Source: JAKZRT01 sp965247915 (GTDB lineage: Bacteria > Pseudomonadota > Alphaproteobacteria > Rhodobacterales > Rhodobacteraceae). Taken from it: a stretch of 64,000 nucleotides of DNA. The notes beneath the pieces were generated by a model. That model made no database searches and was not told the DNA's origin. It was given only the letters and a program-made list of their open reading frames with translations. Positions 33,482 to 42,318 of this stretch are shown piece by piece. The stretch lies in assembly GCA_965247915.1 (NCBI GenBank), contig OZ252048.1, positions 2,666,001 to 2,730,000 on the forward strand, given 5' to 3'. A program made the translations under genes and the position numbers. How positions within the stretch are numbered: the stretch's first letter is position 1; every line of letters starts with the position of its first letter.

Positions 33482-34753
33482 TTGATTCACCGCCGGTTTC
33501 TGTTTCTGCAAGGCCCGCACGGCCCGTTCTTTCGCCAATTGGCGCGGGCGCTCGACCATGCCGGATGCGACAGCGTGAGAGTTGGTTTCAACGGCGGCGA
33601 CCGGACGTTCTGGTGGCCCCGGCGGGGGTATATCGCCTTTCGCAGATCGCCGGACAGCTGGGCAGATGCCTTTTCCAGGATCATCGCCGAGCGCGGCATA
33701 ACCGACCTGGTGCTTTACGGCGACACGCGACCGGCGCATGCCCAGGCCCTGACGATCGCGCGGGCAAAAGGCATCACCACCCACATCTTTGAAGAAGGCT
33801 ATGTGCGCCCTTACTGGGTGACCTATGAACGCGATGGTGCCAACGGGCGGTCGCCCTTGATGAAAATGCCACAAAGCGTTTTTGACGCGCCGGGCATTCT
33901 GACCGACACGGGCGAGCAACCGGCCACCGGCTGGGGCGACATGAAAGAACATATTTTCTATGGCGCGGCGTATCATGCGGGCTTGCTGGCCGAGCGGCAC
34001 GCTTACCCGTGCTATCACGGGCACCGCGGAATATCGGTGGCGCGCGAGGCCTGGCTGAGTGCCACAAAATTCCTGGCCCTGCCCTATCACAGCGCCACGC
34101 GCCGGATCGCCACGGCGCGCCTCAGATGGGGCGGTTTTCCCTATCATCTGGTGCTGTTGCAACTGGAGCATGACGCCAGCTTTCGCGATCATTCGACTTA
34201 TGGTTCGATGACCGATTTCGTGGACCAGGTCGTCGCCGCGTTTGCGCGCGGCGCGCCACGCCATCACCACCTGCTTTTAAAGGCCCACCCGCTGGAAGAC
34301 GGCCGCGCGCCGCTGCGCGCCACGATCCGTGACGCGGCGCGGGTCCAGGGCATCGCGCACCGCGTCCATTATCTGCGCGGCGGCAAACTAGCGGGATTGC
34401 TGGACGACACGCTAAGCGCAGTGACCGTCAATTCAACCGCCGGCCAACAGGTTCTGCGCCGTGGGTTGCCGCTGAAGGCCATGGGTCGCGCCGTCTATTG
34501 CCGGGGCGGTTTCACCTCCGGCCAGCCATTGGTGCGGTTTTTCGCCGACCCTGCGCCCCCCGATCTGGCGGCTTACCGGGCCTATCGCCGTTATCTGCTG
34601 AGCACATGCCAGGTGCCTAGTGGCTTTTATTCGGCTCTGGGGCGGCGCAAACTATTGCGGCGCATCGTCGATATGATGCTGTCGAGCCACGGGCCGTACC
34701 GCAGGCAAACATCCGGCGAGGCGGCGGCGCAGCACCTTAGTGTTGTCGGCTAA
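33482..34753 (+). CDS. kpsS: Capsule polysaccharide biosynthesis protein KpsS-like
   Basis: 423 aa. KpsS/LipB-type Kdo transferase that helps build the poly-Kdo linker of lipid-anchored capsules on the cytoplasmic face. Visible are FLQGPHGPFFRQLARAL near the N-terminus, the HIFEEGYVRPYWVT segment, LLKAHPLEDG and VNSTAGQQVLRRGLPLKAMG, all typical of the family. The start is a TTG at 33482. It is followed by the outer-membrane exporter and the kpsC homologue, so capsule initiation and export are grouped. Confidence 0.9.
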   Translation: MIHRRFLFLQGPHGPFFRQLARALDHAGCDSVRVGFNGGDRTFWWPRRGYIAFRRSPDSWADAFSRIIAERGITDLVLYGDTRPAHAQALTIARAKGITTHIFEEGYVRPYWVTYERDGANGRSPLMKMPQSVFDAPGILTDTGEQPATGWGDMKEHIFYGAAYHAGLLAERHAYPCYHGHRGISVAREAWLSATKFLALPYHSATRRIATARLRWGGFPYHLVLLQLEHDASFRDHSTYGSMTDFVDQVVAAFARGAPRHHHLLLKAHPLEDGRAPLRATIRDAARVQGIAHRVHYLRGGKLAGLLDDTLSAVTVNSTAGQQVLRRGLPLKAMGRAVYCRGGFTSGQPLVRFFADPAPPDLAAYRAYRRYLLSTCQVPSGFYSALGRRKLLRRIVDMMLSSHGPYRRQTSGEAAAQHLSVVG

Positions 34754-34778
34754 CCACCTGCGCAAGGGGGGTAGATTT

Positions 34779-34804
34779 TCGAAAACATCCCTCGAAAACA
34801 TCCC
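34779..34804 (+). repeat. 13-bp tandem repeat upstream of capsule export gene
   Basis: TCGAAAACATCCC occurs twice in direct succession, with a partial third TCGAAAA at 34813. It lies in the 88-bp leader before the exporter gene and might be regulatory; no other evidence. Confidence 0.6.
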
Positions 34805-34841
34805 TCGTAGATTCGAAAAAAATGCCGAGGCAGGTTAGAAA

Positions 34842-35990
34842 ATGGCAGGAGCGCGAGCAGTGCGCAGCCTTTCCACAGGTCTCCGTAACATCGCGGTGTT
34901 GACGCTTGTCGCGTCAACGCTGAGCGCCTGCTCGCTGCCGCGGCCCGGTCCCACCCGTAACGAACTTGTCAGCGGCAGCACCGAAAAGGGCGGCGACGCC
35001 TTTGTGGTGCCGGTCACAGCCGATGTTGCGCGCGCCTCGGCGCTTGTCCCGGCTTTGGGATTTACCAGCGCGTTTCTCAGGGCCGGCGTTATCGGGTCCG
35101 ACATCATCCGGCCCGGTGACACGCTCAGCGTTCTGGTTTGGGAAAACGTGAAAGAAGGCATTCTGGGCACCGCTGGTATCGCCACCCCGATCGACGAAGT
35201 TCAGGTCGACGGGCGCGGCTTTATCTTTGTGCCCTACGCGGGCCGCATCAAGGCAACGGGCAACACGCCTGACGAGTTGCGGCTTATCCTGACCGACCGG
35301 CTCGAGGCGCAGACCCCCGATCCGCAGGTCATGGTCCGGCGTCTGGCCGGCGACGGATCGACGGTTTCAATTGTCGGCGGCGTTGGCAGCCAGGGTGTTT
35401 ATGCCACCGAACGCCCGACCCGCACGCTGACCGCGATGCTGGCGCGCGCCGGCGGCGTGACCATTCCGCCCGAGATCGCGCAGGTCAACATCATTCGCGG
35501 CAACGAACGCAGCACGGTTTGGCTGCAGGACCTTTACCGCAACCCGCGCTTTGACATTGCGCTCAGAAGCGGTGACCGCATTCTGGTCGAGGAAGACACC
35601 CGCTCGTTCACGGCCCTGGGCGCCACCACCGGCCAGACCCGCGTGACCTTCACCAGCCAGAACATCTCGGCGCTGGAGGCGATCGCCCAGGTTGGCGGGC
35701 TGAATTCAGCGCTGGCCGATCCCAAGGGCGTGTTTGTGCTGCGCAACGAGGCCGAAGAGATTGCCCGCATCGTGCTTGACCGCGACGACATCATCGGCAC
35801 CCAGAGAATTCTCTATGTGCTTGATCTGACGGCGGCGAACGGGCTCTTTAACGCGCGCGATTTTGTCATCCGCGACCAGGACACGATTTATGTGACCGAA
35901 GCGCCCTACGTGCAGTTCGACAAAGCAATGGCGGCGTTCTTTGGCACCTTGGGTTCGGTTGCCACGGTCGATCAGTTGGCCAACCAATAG
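34842..35990 (+). CDS. Polysaccharide export outer-membrane lipoprotein (Wza/KpsD family)
   Basis: 382 aa. A lipoprotein signal peptide ends in the lipobox STLSAC (Cys30). The poly_export domain begins at DIIRPGDTLSVLVWENV, followed by SLBB-like repeats (SIVGGVGSQGVYAT, then AMLARAGGV, and again ALEAIAQVGGLNSA). It forms the outer-membrane channel for capsule. Seven bases separate its stop from the kpsC start, so the two are co-transcribed. The ATG at 34842 is chosen. Confidence 0.93.
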   Translation: MAGARAVRSLSTGLRNIAVLTLVASTLSACSLPRPGPTRNELVSGSTEKGGDAFVVPVTADVARASALVPALGFTSAFLRAGVIGSDIIRPGDTLSVLVWENVKEGILGTAGIATPIDEVQVDGRGFIFVPYAGRIKATGNTPDELRLILTDRLEAQTPDPQVMVRRLAGDGSTVSIVGGVGSQGVYATERPTRTLTAMLARAGGVTIPPEIAQVNIIRGNERSTVWLQDLYRNPRFDIALRSGDRILVEEDTRSFTALGATTGQTRVTFTSQNISALEAIAQVGGLNSALADPKGVFVLRNEAEEIARIVLDRDDIIGTQRILYVLDLTAANGLFNARDFVIRDQDTIYVTEAPYVQFDKAMAAFFGTLGSVATVDQLANQ

Positions 35991-35996
35991 GGCGCA

Positions 35997-38098
35997 ATGG
36001 ATCCGCGGGGTCATTCGCCAGAAGCCGCCGGCACATCCCGGCGGCTTTTCGTTTATAACGGCGGGCTGCTGGCGCGGCGCCGGGTGCGCCGGATGCTCGA
36101 ACTTGCCGGGTGGGAGGTGCGCACCGGCCGGCCGCGACCGGGCGATTTTGTCGGGGTCTGGGGGGCCAGCCCCACTTCGCCGCGCGGTGAAAAGGTTTCG
36201 GCGTTGACCGGCGCGCCGGTGGTTCGGGTCGAGGACGGGTTTTTGCGGTCGCTGAAAAGGTTTCGGCGTTGACCGGCGCGCCGGTGGTTCGGGTCGAGGA
36301 CGGGTTTTTGCGGCATCCGGGCCGGTCGGGCGAGCCGCCGCTGGGGCTCATGATCGACGAAGCGGGCGTTCACTTTGACAGCTCAAGGCCCTCGCAGCTG
36401 GAAACCCTGCTGGCCACGCATCCTTTCGACGACACCGCGCTTTTGGACCGGGCGCGGGCCGGGGCGGACTTCATGCGCGCCCATCACCTGTCGAAATACG
36501 CCGCGGTGCTGCCCGATCTCGCGCCGCCCGACCCTGGTTTTGTGCTGGTCATCGATCAGACTTGGGGCGACGCCTCGGTCGAAAAAGGCGGGGCCAGCGC
36601 CACCACGTTTCGCGAGATGCTGGTTTTCGCGCAAACCGAACATCCCGACGCCCAGGTCATAATCAAGGCGCATCCCGAGACGATGGCAAGCCATCGCGAC
36701 GGGTATTTTGGGCCTTCCGATGAAGGCCCGAGGATCACGATACTGCGCGATCCGGTCTCGCCCTGGCGGCTCTTTGAACATGCGCGCGCAGTGTACACGG
36801 TCAGCTCGGGTCTGGGGTTCGAAGCCATTCATGCAGGGCACAAACCCCGCGTGTTTGGCCAGCCGTTCTGTGCAGGCTGGGGGCTGACGGTCGATGAAAA
36901 CCCGGTGGCGCGACGCCAGCGCACACTGACCCGGTCCCAGCTTTTCGCGGGCGCGATGATATTGGCGGCGACCTGGTACGACCCCTACCGCGACCGTCTG
37001 GCCACGATCGAGGAGGCGATGCAGGCGCTGGCCGCGCAGGCCCGCGCCTGGCGCGACGATCAGCGAGGCTGGGTGGCCGCGGGCATGCGGCGTTGGAAAC
37101 ACCGGCACCTGAAGGGATTTTTCGCAGGCCACGGGGCGCTGGAGTTCATGCCTTCGGTCACTCAGGGCCTGACCCGCGCGGCGCAAACCGGCAAGCCGCT
37201 GATGGTCTGGGGCGCCGGACCCGAGGGTTTGCCGTTGATCGCGGCAAACAAGGGCGTTTCGGTGGCGTGGGTCGAGGACGGAGTGCTGCGGTCGCGGGGC
37301 TTGGGCGCGAAGCTGACCCCGCCGCTGTCGCTGATCACAGACCGGCGCGGTATTTATTACGACGCTCGATCAGCCAGCGATCTGGAAGACCTGATTGCCG
37401 CATCAACGGACTTGAGCCCCGCAGAATTGCTGCGCGCAGAGCGCTTGATCGCCGCCATCACCCGCGCCGGCCTCTCGAAGTACAACACCGGGCGACGTAT
37501 CGACACGAGCCACTGGCCCGATGGCCCGCGCGTTCTGGTGGCAGGACAGGTCGAAGACGACGCCTCGATCCTGCTTGGATGCGGTGATTTGCGCAGCAAC
37601 CTGGACTTGTTGCGCACCGTGCGCGAGGGCGTTCCAAACGGTTGCCTGGTCTATAAACCCCACCCCGACGTACTGGCCGGTCTGCGCAAGGGCGCGATTG
37701 AGCCGCGGGCGCTGGACGGGCTGGCCGACGTGGTGCTGGGCGATGCACGCGCCGATGCCGCGCTGGCCGGGGTCGAAGCGGTCTGGACGCTGACCTCGAC
37801 CCTGGGGTTCGAGGCGCTTTTGCGCGGCCTGCCGGTGACCTGTCTGGGCGCGCCGTTCTACGCGGGCTGGGGCCTGACGCGCGATTTCGGACCGGTGCCG
37901 ACGCGGCGCACGGCCAAGCCGACGCTTGCCGGCCTCGTTCATGCAGTGCTGATCGGCTATCCGCGCTACCGCGACCCGGTCACCGGCCTGCCCTGCCCGC
38001 CCGAGGTTATCGTCGAGCGGCTGGCCACCGGCACCCTGCCCGGCATTAACATACGCGCGCGGCTCATTTCGATATTTCGCTACCTGATGCCCGACTAG
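35997..38098 (+). pseudogene. kpsC: Capsule protein KpsC, split by a 65-bp duplication
   Basis: KpsC/LipA is a dual-domain beta-Kdo transferase of about 670 aa. The 5' frame (35997-36272) encodes LFVYNGGLLARRRVRRML through VRVEDGFLRSL and then stops. A second frame from a TTG at 36269 repeats TGAPVVRVEDGFLR and continues to 38098 with both domain copies (VSSGLGFEAIHAGHKPRVFG and LTSTLGFEALLRGLPVTCLG; YAGWGLT in the second). The cause is the out-of-frame direct repeat at 36188-36313. Loss of one 65-bp unit gives an intact protein of 678 aa. The stop and restart overlap as TTGA, so low-level reinitiation is possible. Confidence 0.9.
36188..36313 (+). repeat. 61-bp direct repeat (65-bp period) in kpsC
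   Basis: Two identical 61-bp copies (36188-36248 and 36253-36313) are separated by TCGC. The period of 65 bp shifts the frame. Copy 2 joins directly to CATCCGGG, whereas copy 1 is followed by TCGCTG, which encodes the Ser-Leu usual at this point in KpsC. Confidence 0.95.
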
Positions 38099-38145
38099 AG
38101 ACTGGTGGTTGCCGACCGGCACCGCGCGGCGTACCAGTTGGGTGC

Positions 38146-38265
38146 ATGAGCAAACCGATTTCGCTGTCCCGGACCCGAAAGGAGCGCGCCCGCGCCGCCC
38201 GTAAAGTGCAAGCCGACGCCAACGCCGCCAAGTTTGGGCGCACCAAGTCCGATCGCGCGCGATGA
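38146..38265 (+). CDS. DUF4169 small basic protein
   Basis: 39 aa: MSKPISLSRTRKERARAARK, then a KFGRTKSDRAR end. This short Arg/Lys-rich protein is a DUF4169 member, found in alphaproteobacteria next to a ribbon-helix-helix gene; that partner follows with a 4-bp overlap (ATGA). Function unknown. Confidence 0.8.
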   Translation: MSKPISLSRTRKERARAARKVQADANAAKFGRTKSDRAR

Positions 38266-38483
38266 CCCTGCGCCCGGTCAAACGATCGCTCACGTTGCGC
38301 GGCCACCGGACGAGCGTCACCCTGGAGGCTGACTTCTGGCGGGCGTTTCAGGAAATTGCAAAAGAAAAAGGTATGGCGATCAACGCGCTGGCCGCCGACA
38401 TTGATGCGGACCGAGGCCTGGAAACCGGTCTGGCAACCGCCATTCGGCTTTTCGTGCTGCGCCATTATCGCAACAAGGTCTAA
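38262..38483 (+). CDS. Ribbon-helix-helix domain protein
   Basis: 73 aa. LRGHRTSVTLEADFWRAFQE and the following helices (EKGMAINALAADIDADR, then ATAIRLFVLRHYR) form an RHH_4-type fold; predicted DNA-binding. It is coupled to the DUF4169 gene and converges with the P450 gene, with a 4-bp overlap of 3' ends. Targets are unknown. Confidence 0.85.
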   Translation: MTLRPVKRSLTLRGHRTSVTLEADFWRAFQEIAKEKGMAINALAADIDADRGLETGLATAIRLFVLRHYRNKV

Positions 38484-39823
38484 CGCCGCGACAGCCTCAG
38501 CCGTATCCCGTCCTTTGACCGCACCGTCAGATGCGCCACCGGCACCGGCGGCGGCCCCTCGGGGCTCAGGTGAAATGCCTTGAGGACCAGCGCCACCATC
38601 AGCGGCCCCTCGGCCATGGCAAAGCCAGCGCCGGGGCAGACGCGGGGGCCTGCAGAAAACGGCACCCAGGCCTGGCGCAGGGCGTCGCGGCCAGCCTCAG
38701 ACCCAAAACGGGCCGGGCAAAAGTCGTCGGCGGCCGCCCAGTGGTCGGGGTTGCGGTGCAGATGCCAGGGCGACACCACGATCTGAGCGCCGACGGCAAT
38801 ATCGCGATTCCGGAACCGGGTCGCACGGGCCGCCTCGCGCACCATCATCGGCACCGGCGGGTAAAGCCGCAGCGCCTCGCGAAACGCGTCGCGGGTCCGG
38901 CTGAAGGCGGCAATCGTACCGAGGTCCAGTGTGTCCCGGTCAAGGTCTTTGACCTCGTCGGCCACGGCGGCCTGTTCGGGCGGATGCGCTGCGAGCAGGT
39001 AGAGCGTCCAGGCCAGCGCCGAGGCGCTGGTCTCGTGCCCGGCCAGAAAAAAGATCGCCACCTGATCGACCATTTCCGCCGCACTGAAGGTCGCTCCGGT
39101 ATCAGGATCGGACGTGGTCATGATCTTGGTGGCCAGATCGTCGGGCGCGCGGCCAGCCGCGATCTCGGCGGCGCGGGCCTCGACCATGTCGGCTATGGCG
39201 CGCCTGATCTGGCACGCGGCGGCGCGCGCGCGGCGCGGGTAAAACCGCGGCATCCAGCGCGGCAGGGGCAGAAAAGCCCCAAGATTAACAAGCGGTTGCG
39301 CCCGCTGATAGGCTTGAAAGGCGGTGAAAACCTCGGCCGCCAGCGCGTCGCTGATCGGTACCGAGAAGAGCGCCCGAAATATGACATCCGCGGCGGTGCG
39401 GGCCGCCCATGGCTCGATCTCGACCACGCCCTCGTCCAGGCGGGCCAACGCGTCGCGGGCGGCGGCGGCCATGGCCGGAAAGGTCGCGCGCAGCCGCCCG
39501 CCCTCGAACGCCGGGTCGATGATCCGGCGTTGCCGCGCCCAGGCCGCGCCGTTGGTCAGAAAAATCGACTTGCCCAGAAGCGGCCTCAGCCCCTCGCCGA
39601 GCCGATCAGACTTGGGAAAGTCGCGCGCCTCGTCGACCAGCACCCGGCGCACCAGCGCGGGCTGGTTGACCAGATACGACCGGAAGAACGGGGTGCGAAA
39701 TTCGGCCATCTTGGCACGGTAGAGGTGTTCGGGCTGGGCCGACAGGACATCGCGCCGGAACGCCCGCAAATACTGCCACAGGCGTACGCGCCGCGCCCGT
39801 GCGGCAGACTTGGGCGCGGTCAT
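38480..39823 (-). CDS. Cytochrome P450
   Basis: 447 aa. Heme monooxygenase with the I-helix oxygen-binding motif AGHETSASAL, the K-helix EALRLYPP (ExxR) and the heme-thiolate loop FSAGPRVCPGAGFAMAEG. Length and a hydrophilic N-terminus indicate a soluble enzyme. It is coupled by a 4-bp overlap to the upstream frameshifted hydrolase gene. No ferredoxin gene is adjacent; the substrate is unknown. Confidence 0.95.
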   Translation of the reverse strand: MTAPKSAARARRVRLWQYLRAFRRDVLSAQPEHLYRAKMAEFRTPFFRSYLVNQPALVRRVLVDEARDFPKSDRLGEGLRPLLGKSIFLTNGAAWARQRRIIDPAFEGGRLRATFPAMAAAARDALARLDEGVVEIEPWAARTAADVIFRALFSVPISDALAAEVFTAFQAYQRAQPLVNLGAFLPLPRWMPRFYPRRARAAACQIRRAIADMVEARAAEIAAGRAPDDLATKIMTTSDPDTGATFSAAEMVDQVAIFFLAGHETSASALAWTLYLLAAHPPEQAAVADEVKDLDRDTLDLGTIAAFSRTRDAFREALRLYPPVPMMVREAARATRFRNRDIAVGAQIVVSPWHLHRNPDHWAAADDFCPARFGSEAGRDALRQAWVPFSAGPRVCPGAGFAMAEGPLMVALVLKAFHLSPEGPPPVPVAHLTVRSKDGIRLRLSRR

Positions 39824-41033
39824 GCGGCCATCGACGTATAGCGCGACGCGGCCACGTCGATGCGGCTGTTCGAGGCTTTGCGGCCCGCGAACCTGTCGGC
39901 CAGGGTCAGGCCTCCGGCGGTAATCAGGAAATAATCATAGCCGCGCGGCCTGTCGAAGGCGCAAAGATATTGAAAATGCAGGCGGAAAAACCGGCGGCGC
40001 AGCGCCTCCCAAGTCTCGGGCTGCAACGACAGGCTGAATGCCGCGGACAGGACCAGCGGCCATTTCTGACCCTCGACCGGGGCCACACCCGACACCCCTA
40101 CGGGATCGCAAAGCGCGAACGAGCAGCCGTCGCCAGGAGCGGAGACATCGACCCAGGTCAGCGCATCGCTGGTCGCCAGATAATGCAGATCGGCGCGCAG
40201 GCGCTCAGCCCGCGGCAAAAACGACACCATCGGGATCACCTGCCCAAGCGTCAGAAGCGCCAGCGCCGGCCCGTGCGCGGGCGCGCGGCCGTCGCGAATA
40301 AGATCGGCAATGACCGAAACCGCCAGATAGGCACCGGATGAATGGCCAACCACCAACACTTCGTCCCAATCTTCTCTCAGCGCCAGCGCGACCTCGTCGG
40401 CGAAATCCCGCATCCGGGCCTCCAGCGGGTCCGGGTTTCGGCCCCAGTGGCGCGCCGAAAAGCCGTAATCGTGCATCAGGTAATAGGCATAAAGCGCGCC
40501 ATCGCGCCGCCGGAAAAACCGCAGCACCACGCAAGCAGTGGCAAGGGCAGCGATACCGACAGCGGCGTTGGCCAGGACCGGCCAGAAAAGGCCGCCTGAC
40601 GGCCACGCGGATACCATCGGCGCGGCCATTTCGCCCAGCCAATAAAGCCCGACCATCAGAAACCCGGCCGTCGTGACGGCCAGAAATAGATAAACGCGGT
40701 TTGAAAGAGCAGTTTGTATGTGGAAAATATCCCCTGCCGCATCGAGGCCTGCACGATGTCAGACCACAGCAGAACCTTGAAATCGGCCAGCGCCACATGC
40801 CCGTCAACCCGCGTTTTGGCCTGCCAGGCCATGGGCGCGCCCATTTTCCGGCCCTGCTTGATCTCATAGCCGGAAATCTCGGCCTGCGCCTGACATTGGG
40901 TCCGGTAAAGCTCGCGGTACCGGCGCGGCGGCATCGGGTCAAAGCCGGGGATGTAGAACACCCTGTGGCGGCGCACAGTCGGCGCCGGGACTGCCTGAGT
41001 CGCCTGCCTTGTCATGCGCGCAACATAGGCCAT
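39820..41033 (-). pseudogene. Membrane-associated alpha/beta hydrolase, frameshifted
   Basis: The first frame (41033-40656) encodes VFYIPGFDPMPPRRYRELYR through FQTAFIYF and then drifts out of family. The second (40656-39820) starts at an ATG overlapping the stop and has two hydrophobic segments, the nucleophile elbow VLVVGHSSGAYLAV and a lipase-like core. One extra base in the TATTTCTGG stretch near 40685 would join AFIYF to LAVTTAGFLMVG, giving about 403 aa, so I read this as one damaged gene. Two coupled proteins remain possible. It precedes the P450 gene. Confidence 0.7.
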
Positions 41034-41098
41034 GGGCGTTACGAAATTAAAGGGCTTGAACCTAGTTCGGCAAGAATTGGCGGATGAAAATCGGCAAA

Positions 41099-41851
41099 TT
41101 ATCCAAAGCTCTGCAAAACCGGGAATTGTTCGTTCAGCCAGAACGCGAAATCGGTGAATTGTCCGGTCGCCATCATCAGGCCCACGGTCCAGAGCAGCAG
41201 CCCCATGACCTTTTCAATGGTGCCCATGTTGCGGCGCATCCAGCCCATGAAGCCTTTCAGGCGCGGGAAGAACGCCGCGACCGCCAGAAACGGCAGGCCA
41301 AGACCCAGGGCGTAGGCGGCGAGCAGCGTCGTGCCGCGGGCAATCGAGGCTTCGGAGGCGGCCAGCGACAGGATGGCCCCCAGAATAGGGCCGATGCACG
41401 GCGTCCAGCCAAAGGCAAACGCCAGACCCAGAACATAAGCCCCCGGGGCCGAGCCGCGCTTGTCGCCGGCATCAATGCGGGCTTCGCGGCTGAGGAACCC
41501 GATCCGGATTATCCCCAGAAAATGGACACCAAAGACCATCACCACCAGCCCGGCCACCAGGGTGAACGTGTCTTGATTTTGCAGGAATAACTGCCCAAAG
41601 GCCGACGCCGTAAAGCCAAGGAAAATGAATACCGTCGACAGGCCCAGCACGAAAAAGCTCGCCGACAGCATCGTCCGCCGACGCGCCCCGGGGTCCTGGT
41701 CCATTTCGGTCACCGACATGCCGCTCATATAGGCCAGATAGGGCGGCACAATGGGCAAGACGCAGGGACTGAGAAATGACAGGGCCCCGGCAAAAAGCGC
41801 GATCATAAGCGACGGCAACAGGGCCGCGTCGATAATTTCAAGACCAAACAT
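41099..41851 (-). CDS. ccdA: Cytochrome c biogenesis/thiol transporter CcdA
   Basis: 250 aa, about six membrane helices. Moves reducing equivalents from cytoplasmic thioredoxin to the periplasm for cytochrome c maturation or disulfide reduction. The two redox cysteines are in SFLSPCVLPIVPPYLAYMSG and FGWTPCIGPILGAIL, with the proline motifs intact. The ATG at 41851 is used. It is divergent from tusA. Confidence 0.93.
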   Translation of the reverse strand: MFGLEIIDAALLPSLMIALFAGALSFLSPCVLPIVPPYLAYMSGMSVTEMDQDPGARRRTMLSASFFVLGLSTVFIFLGFTASAFGQLFLQNQDTFTLVAGLVVMVFGVHFLGIIRIGFLSREARIDAGDKRGSAPGAYVLGLAFAFGWTPCIGPILGAILSLAASEASIARGTTLLAAYALGLGLPFLAVAAFFPRLKGFMGWMRRNMGTIEKVMGLLLWTVGLMMATGQFTDFAFWLNEQFPVLQSFG

Positions 41852-41945
41852 GGGGCCTATCTAGCGCCGGTTAGTTGGGCCGTCACCCCACGGTGCTCTC
41901 ACATTGGCGTGGACAAGTTGTAACATCTCGCCTACCCCGCCGCCC

Positions 41946-42176
41946 ATGAACTGGGATGCCGAGCTTGATGCGCGGGGGCTGTTGTGCCCGCTGCCGGTCC
42001 TGAAGGCGCGCAAGCGGCTGGTGGCGCTGGAACCCGGTCAGACGCTCAAGATGCTGGCCGATGATCCGGCCGCGTTGGTCGATGTACCGCATTACTGTGC
42101 CGAGTCCGGGAATGCTTTGGCCGGGGTCGAGGACCAGGGCACCCACCAGGTCTTCTTCATTTTGAAACGACATTGA
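41946..42176 (+). CDS. tusA: TusA-family sulfur carrier
   Basis: 76 aa. The two-layer sandwich family carrying persulfide on the Cys of DARGLLCPLPVLKARK (Cys14). TusA-like proteins pass sulfur for tRNA thiolation and for molybdenum-cofactor assembly, and in E. coli cooperate with the FdhD sulfur route, so a connection with fdhD is conceivable. It is a single gene followed by a GC-hairpin element. Confidence 0.9.
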   Translation: MNWDAELDARGLLCPLPVLKARKRLVALEPGQTLKMLADDPAALVDVPHYCAESGNALAGVEDQGTHQVFFILKRH

Positions 42177-42220
42177 TTTTGGCGGCTGGCGCGGGCATCT
42201 GCTTGGGACATAGTCAAACT

Positions 42221-42280
42221 GAGCGCTGCCCCGCTTCGCGCCAGCGCAAATTCTCGCGCAAGTATTTCCCGAAACGATGA
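42221..42280 (+). repeat. Dispersed GC-hairpin/AGTATTT element, copy f
   Basis: GAGCGCTGCCCCGCTTCGCG is followed, after a short insert, by CGCAAGTATTTCCCG. It lies downstream of tusA in sense orientation. It is more diverged than copies a, b and d. Confidence 0.55.
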
Positions 42281-42318
42281 ATTCCGTTTGAGGCTTATCC
42301 CTCTGAACCCGGTTTGAC

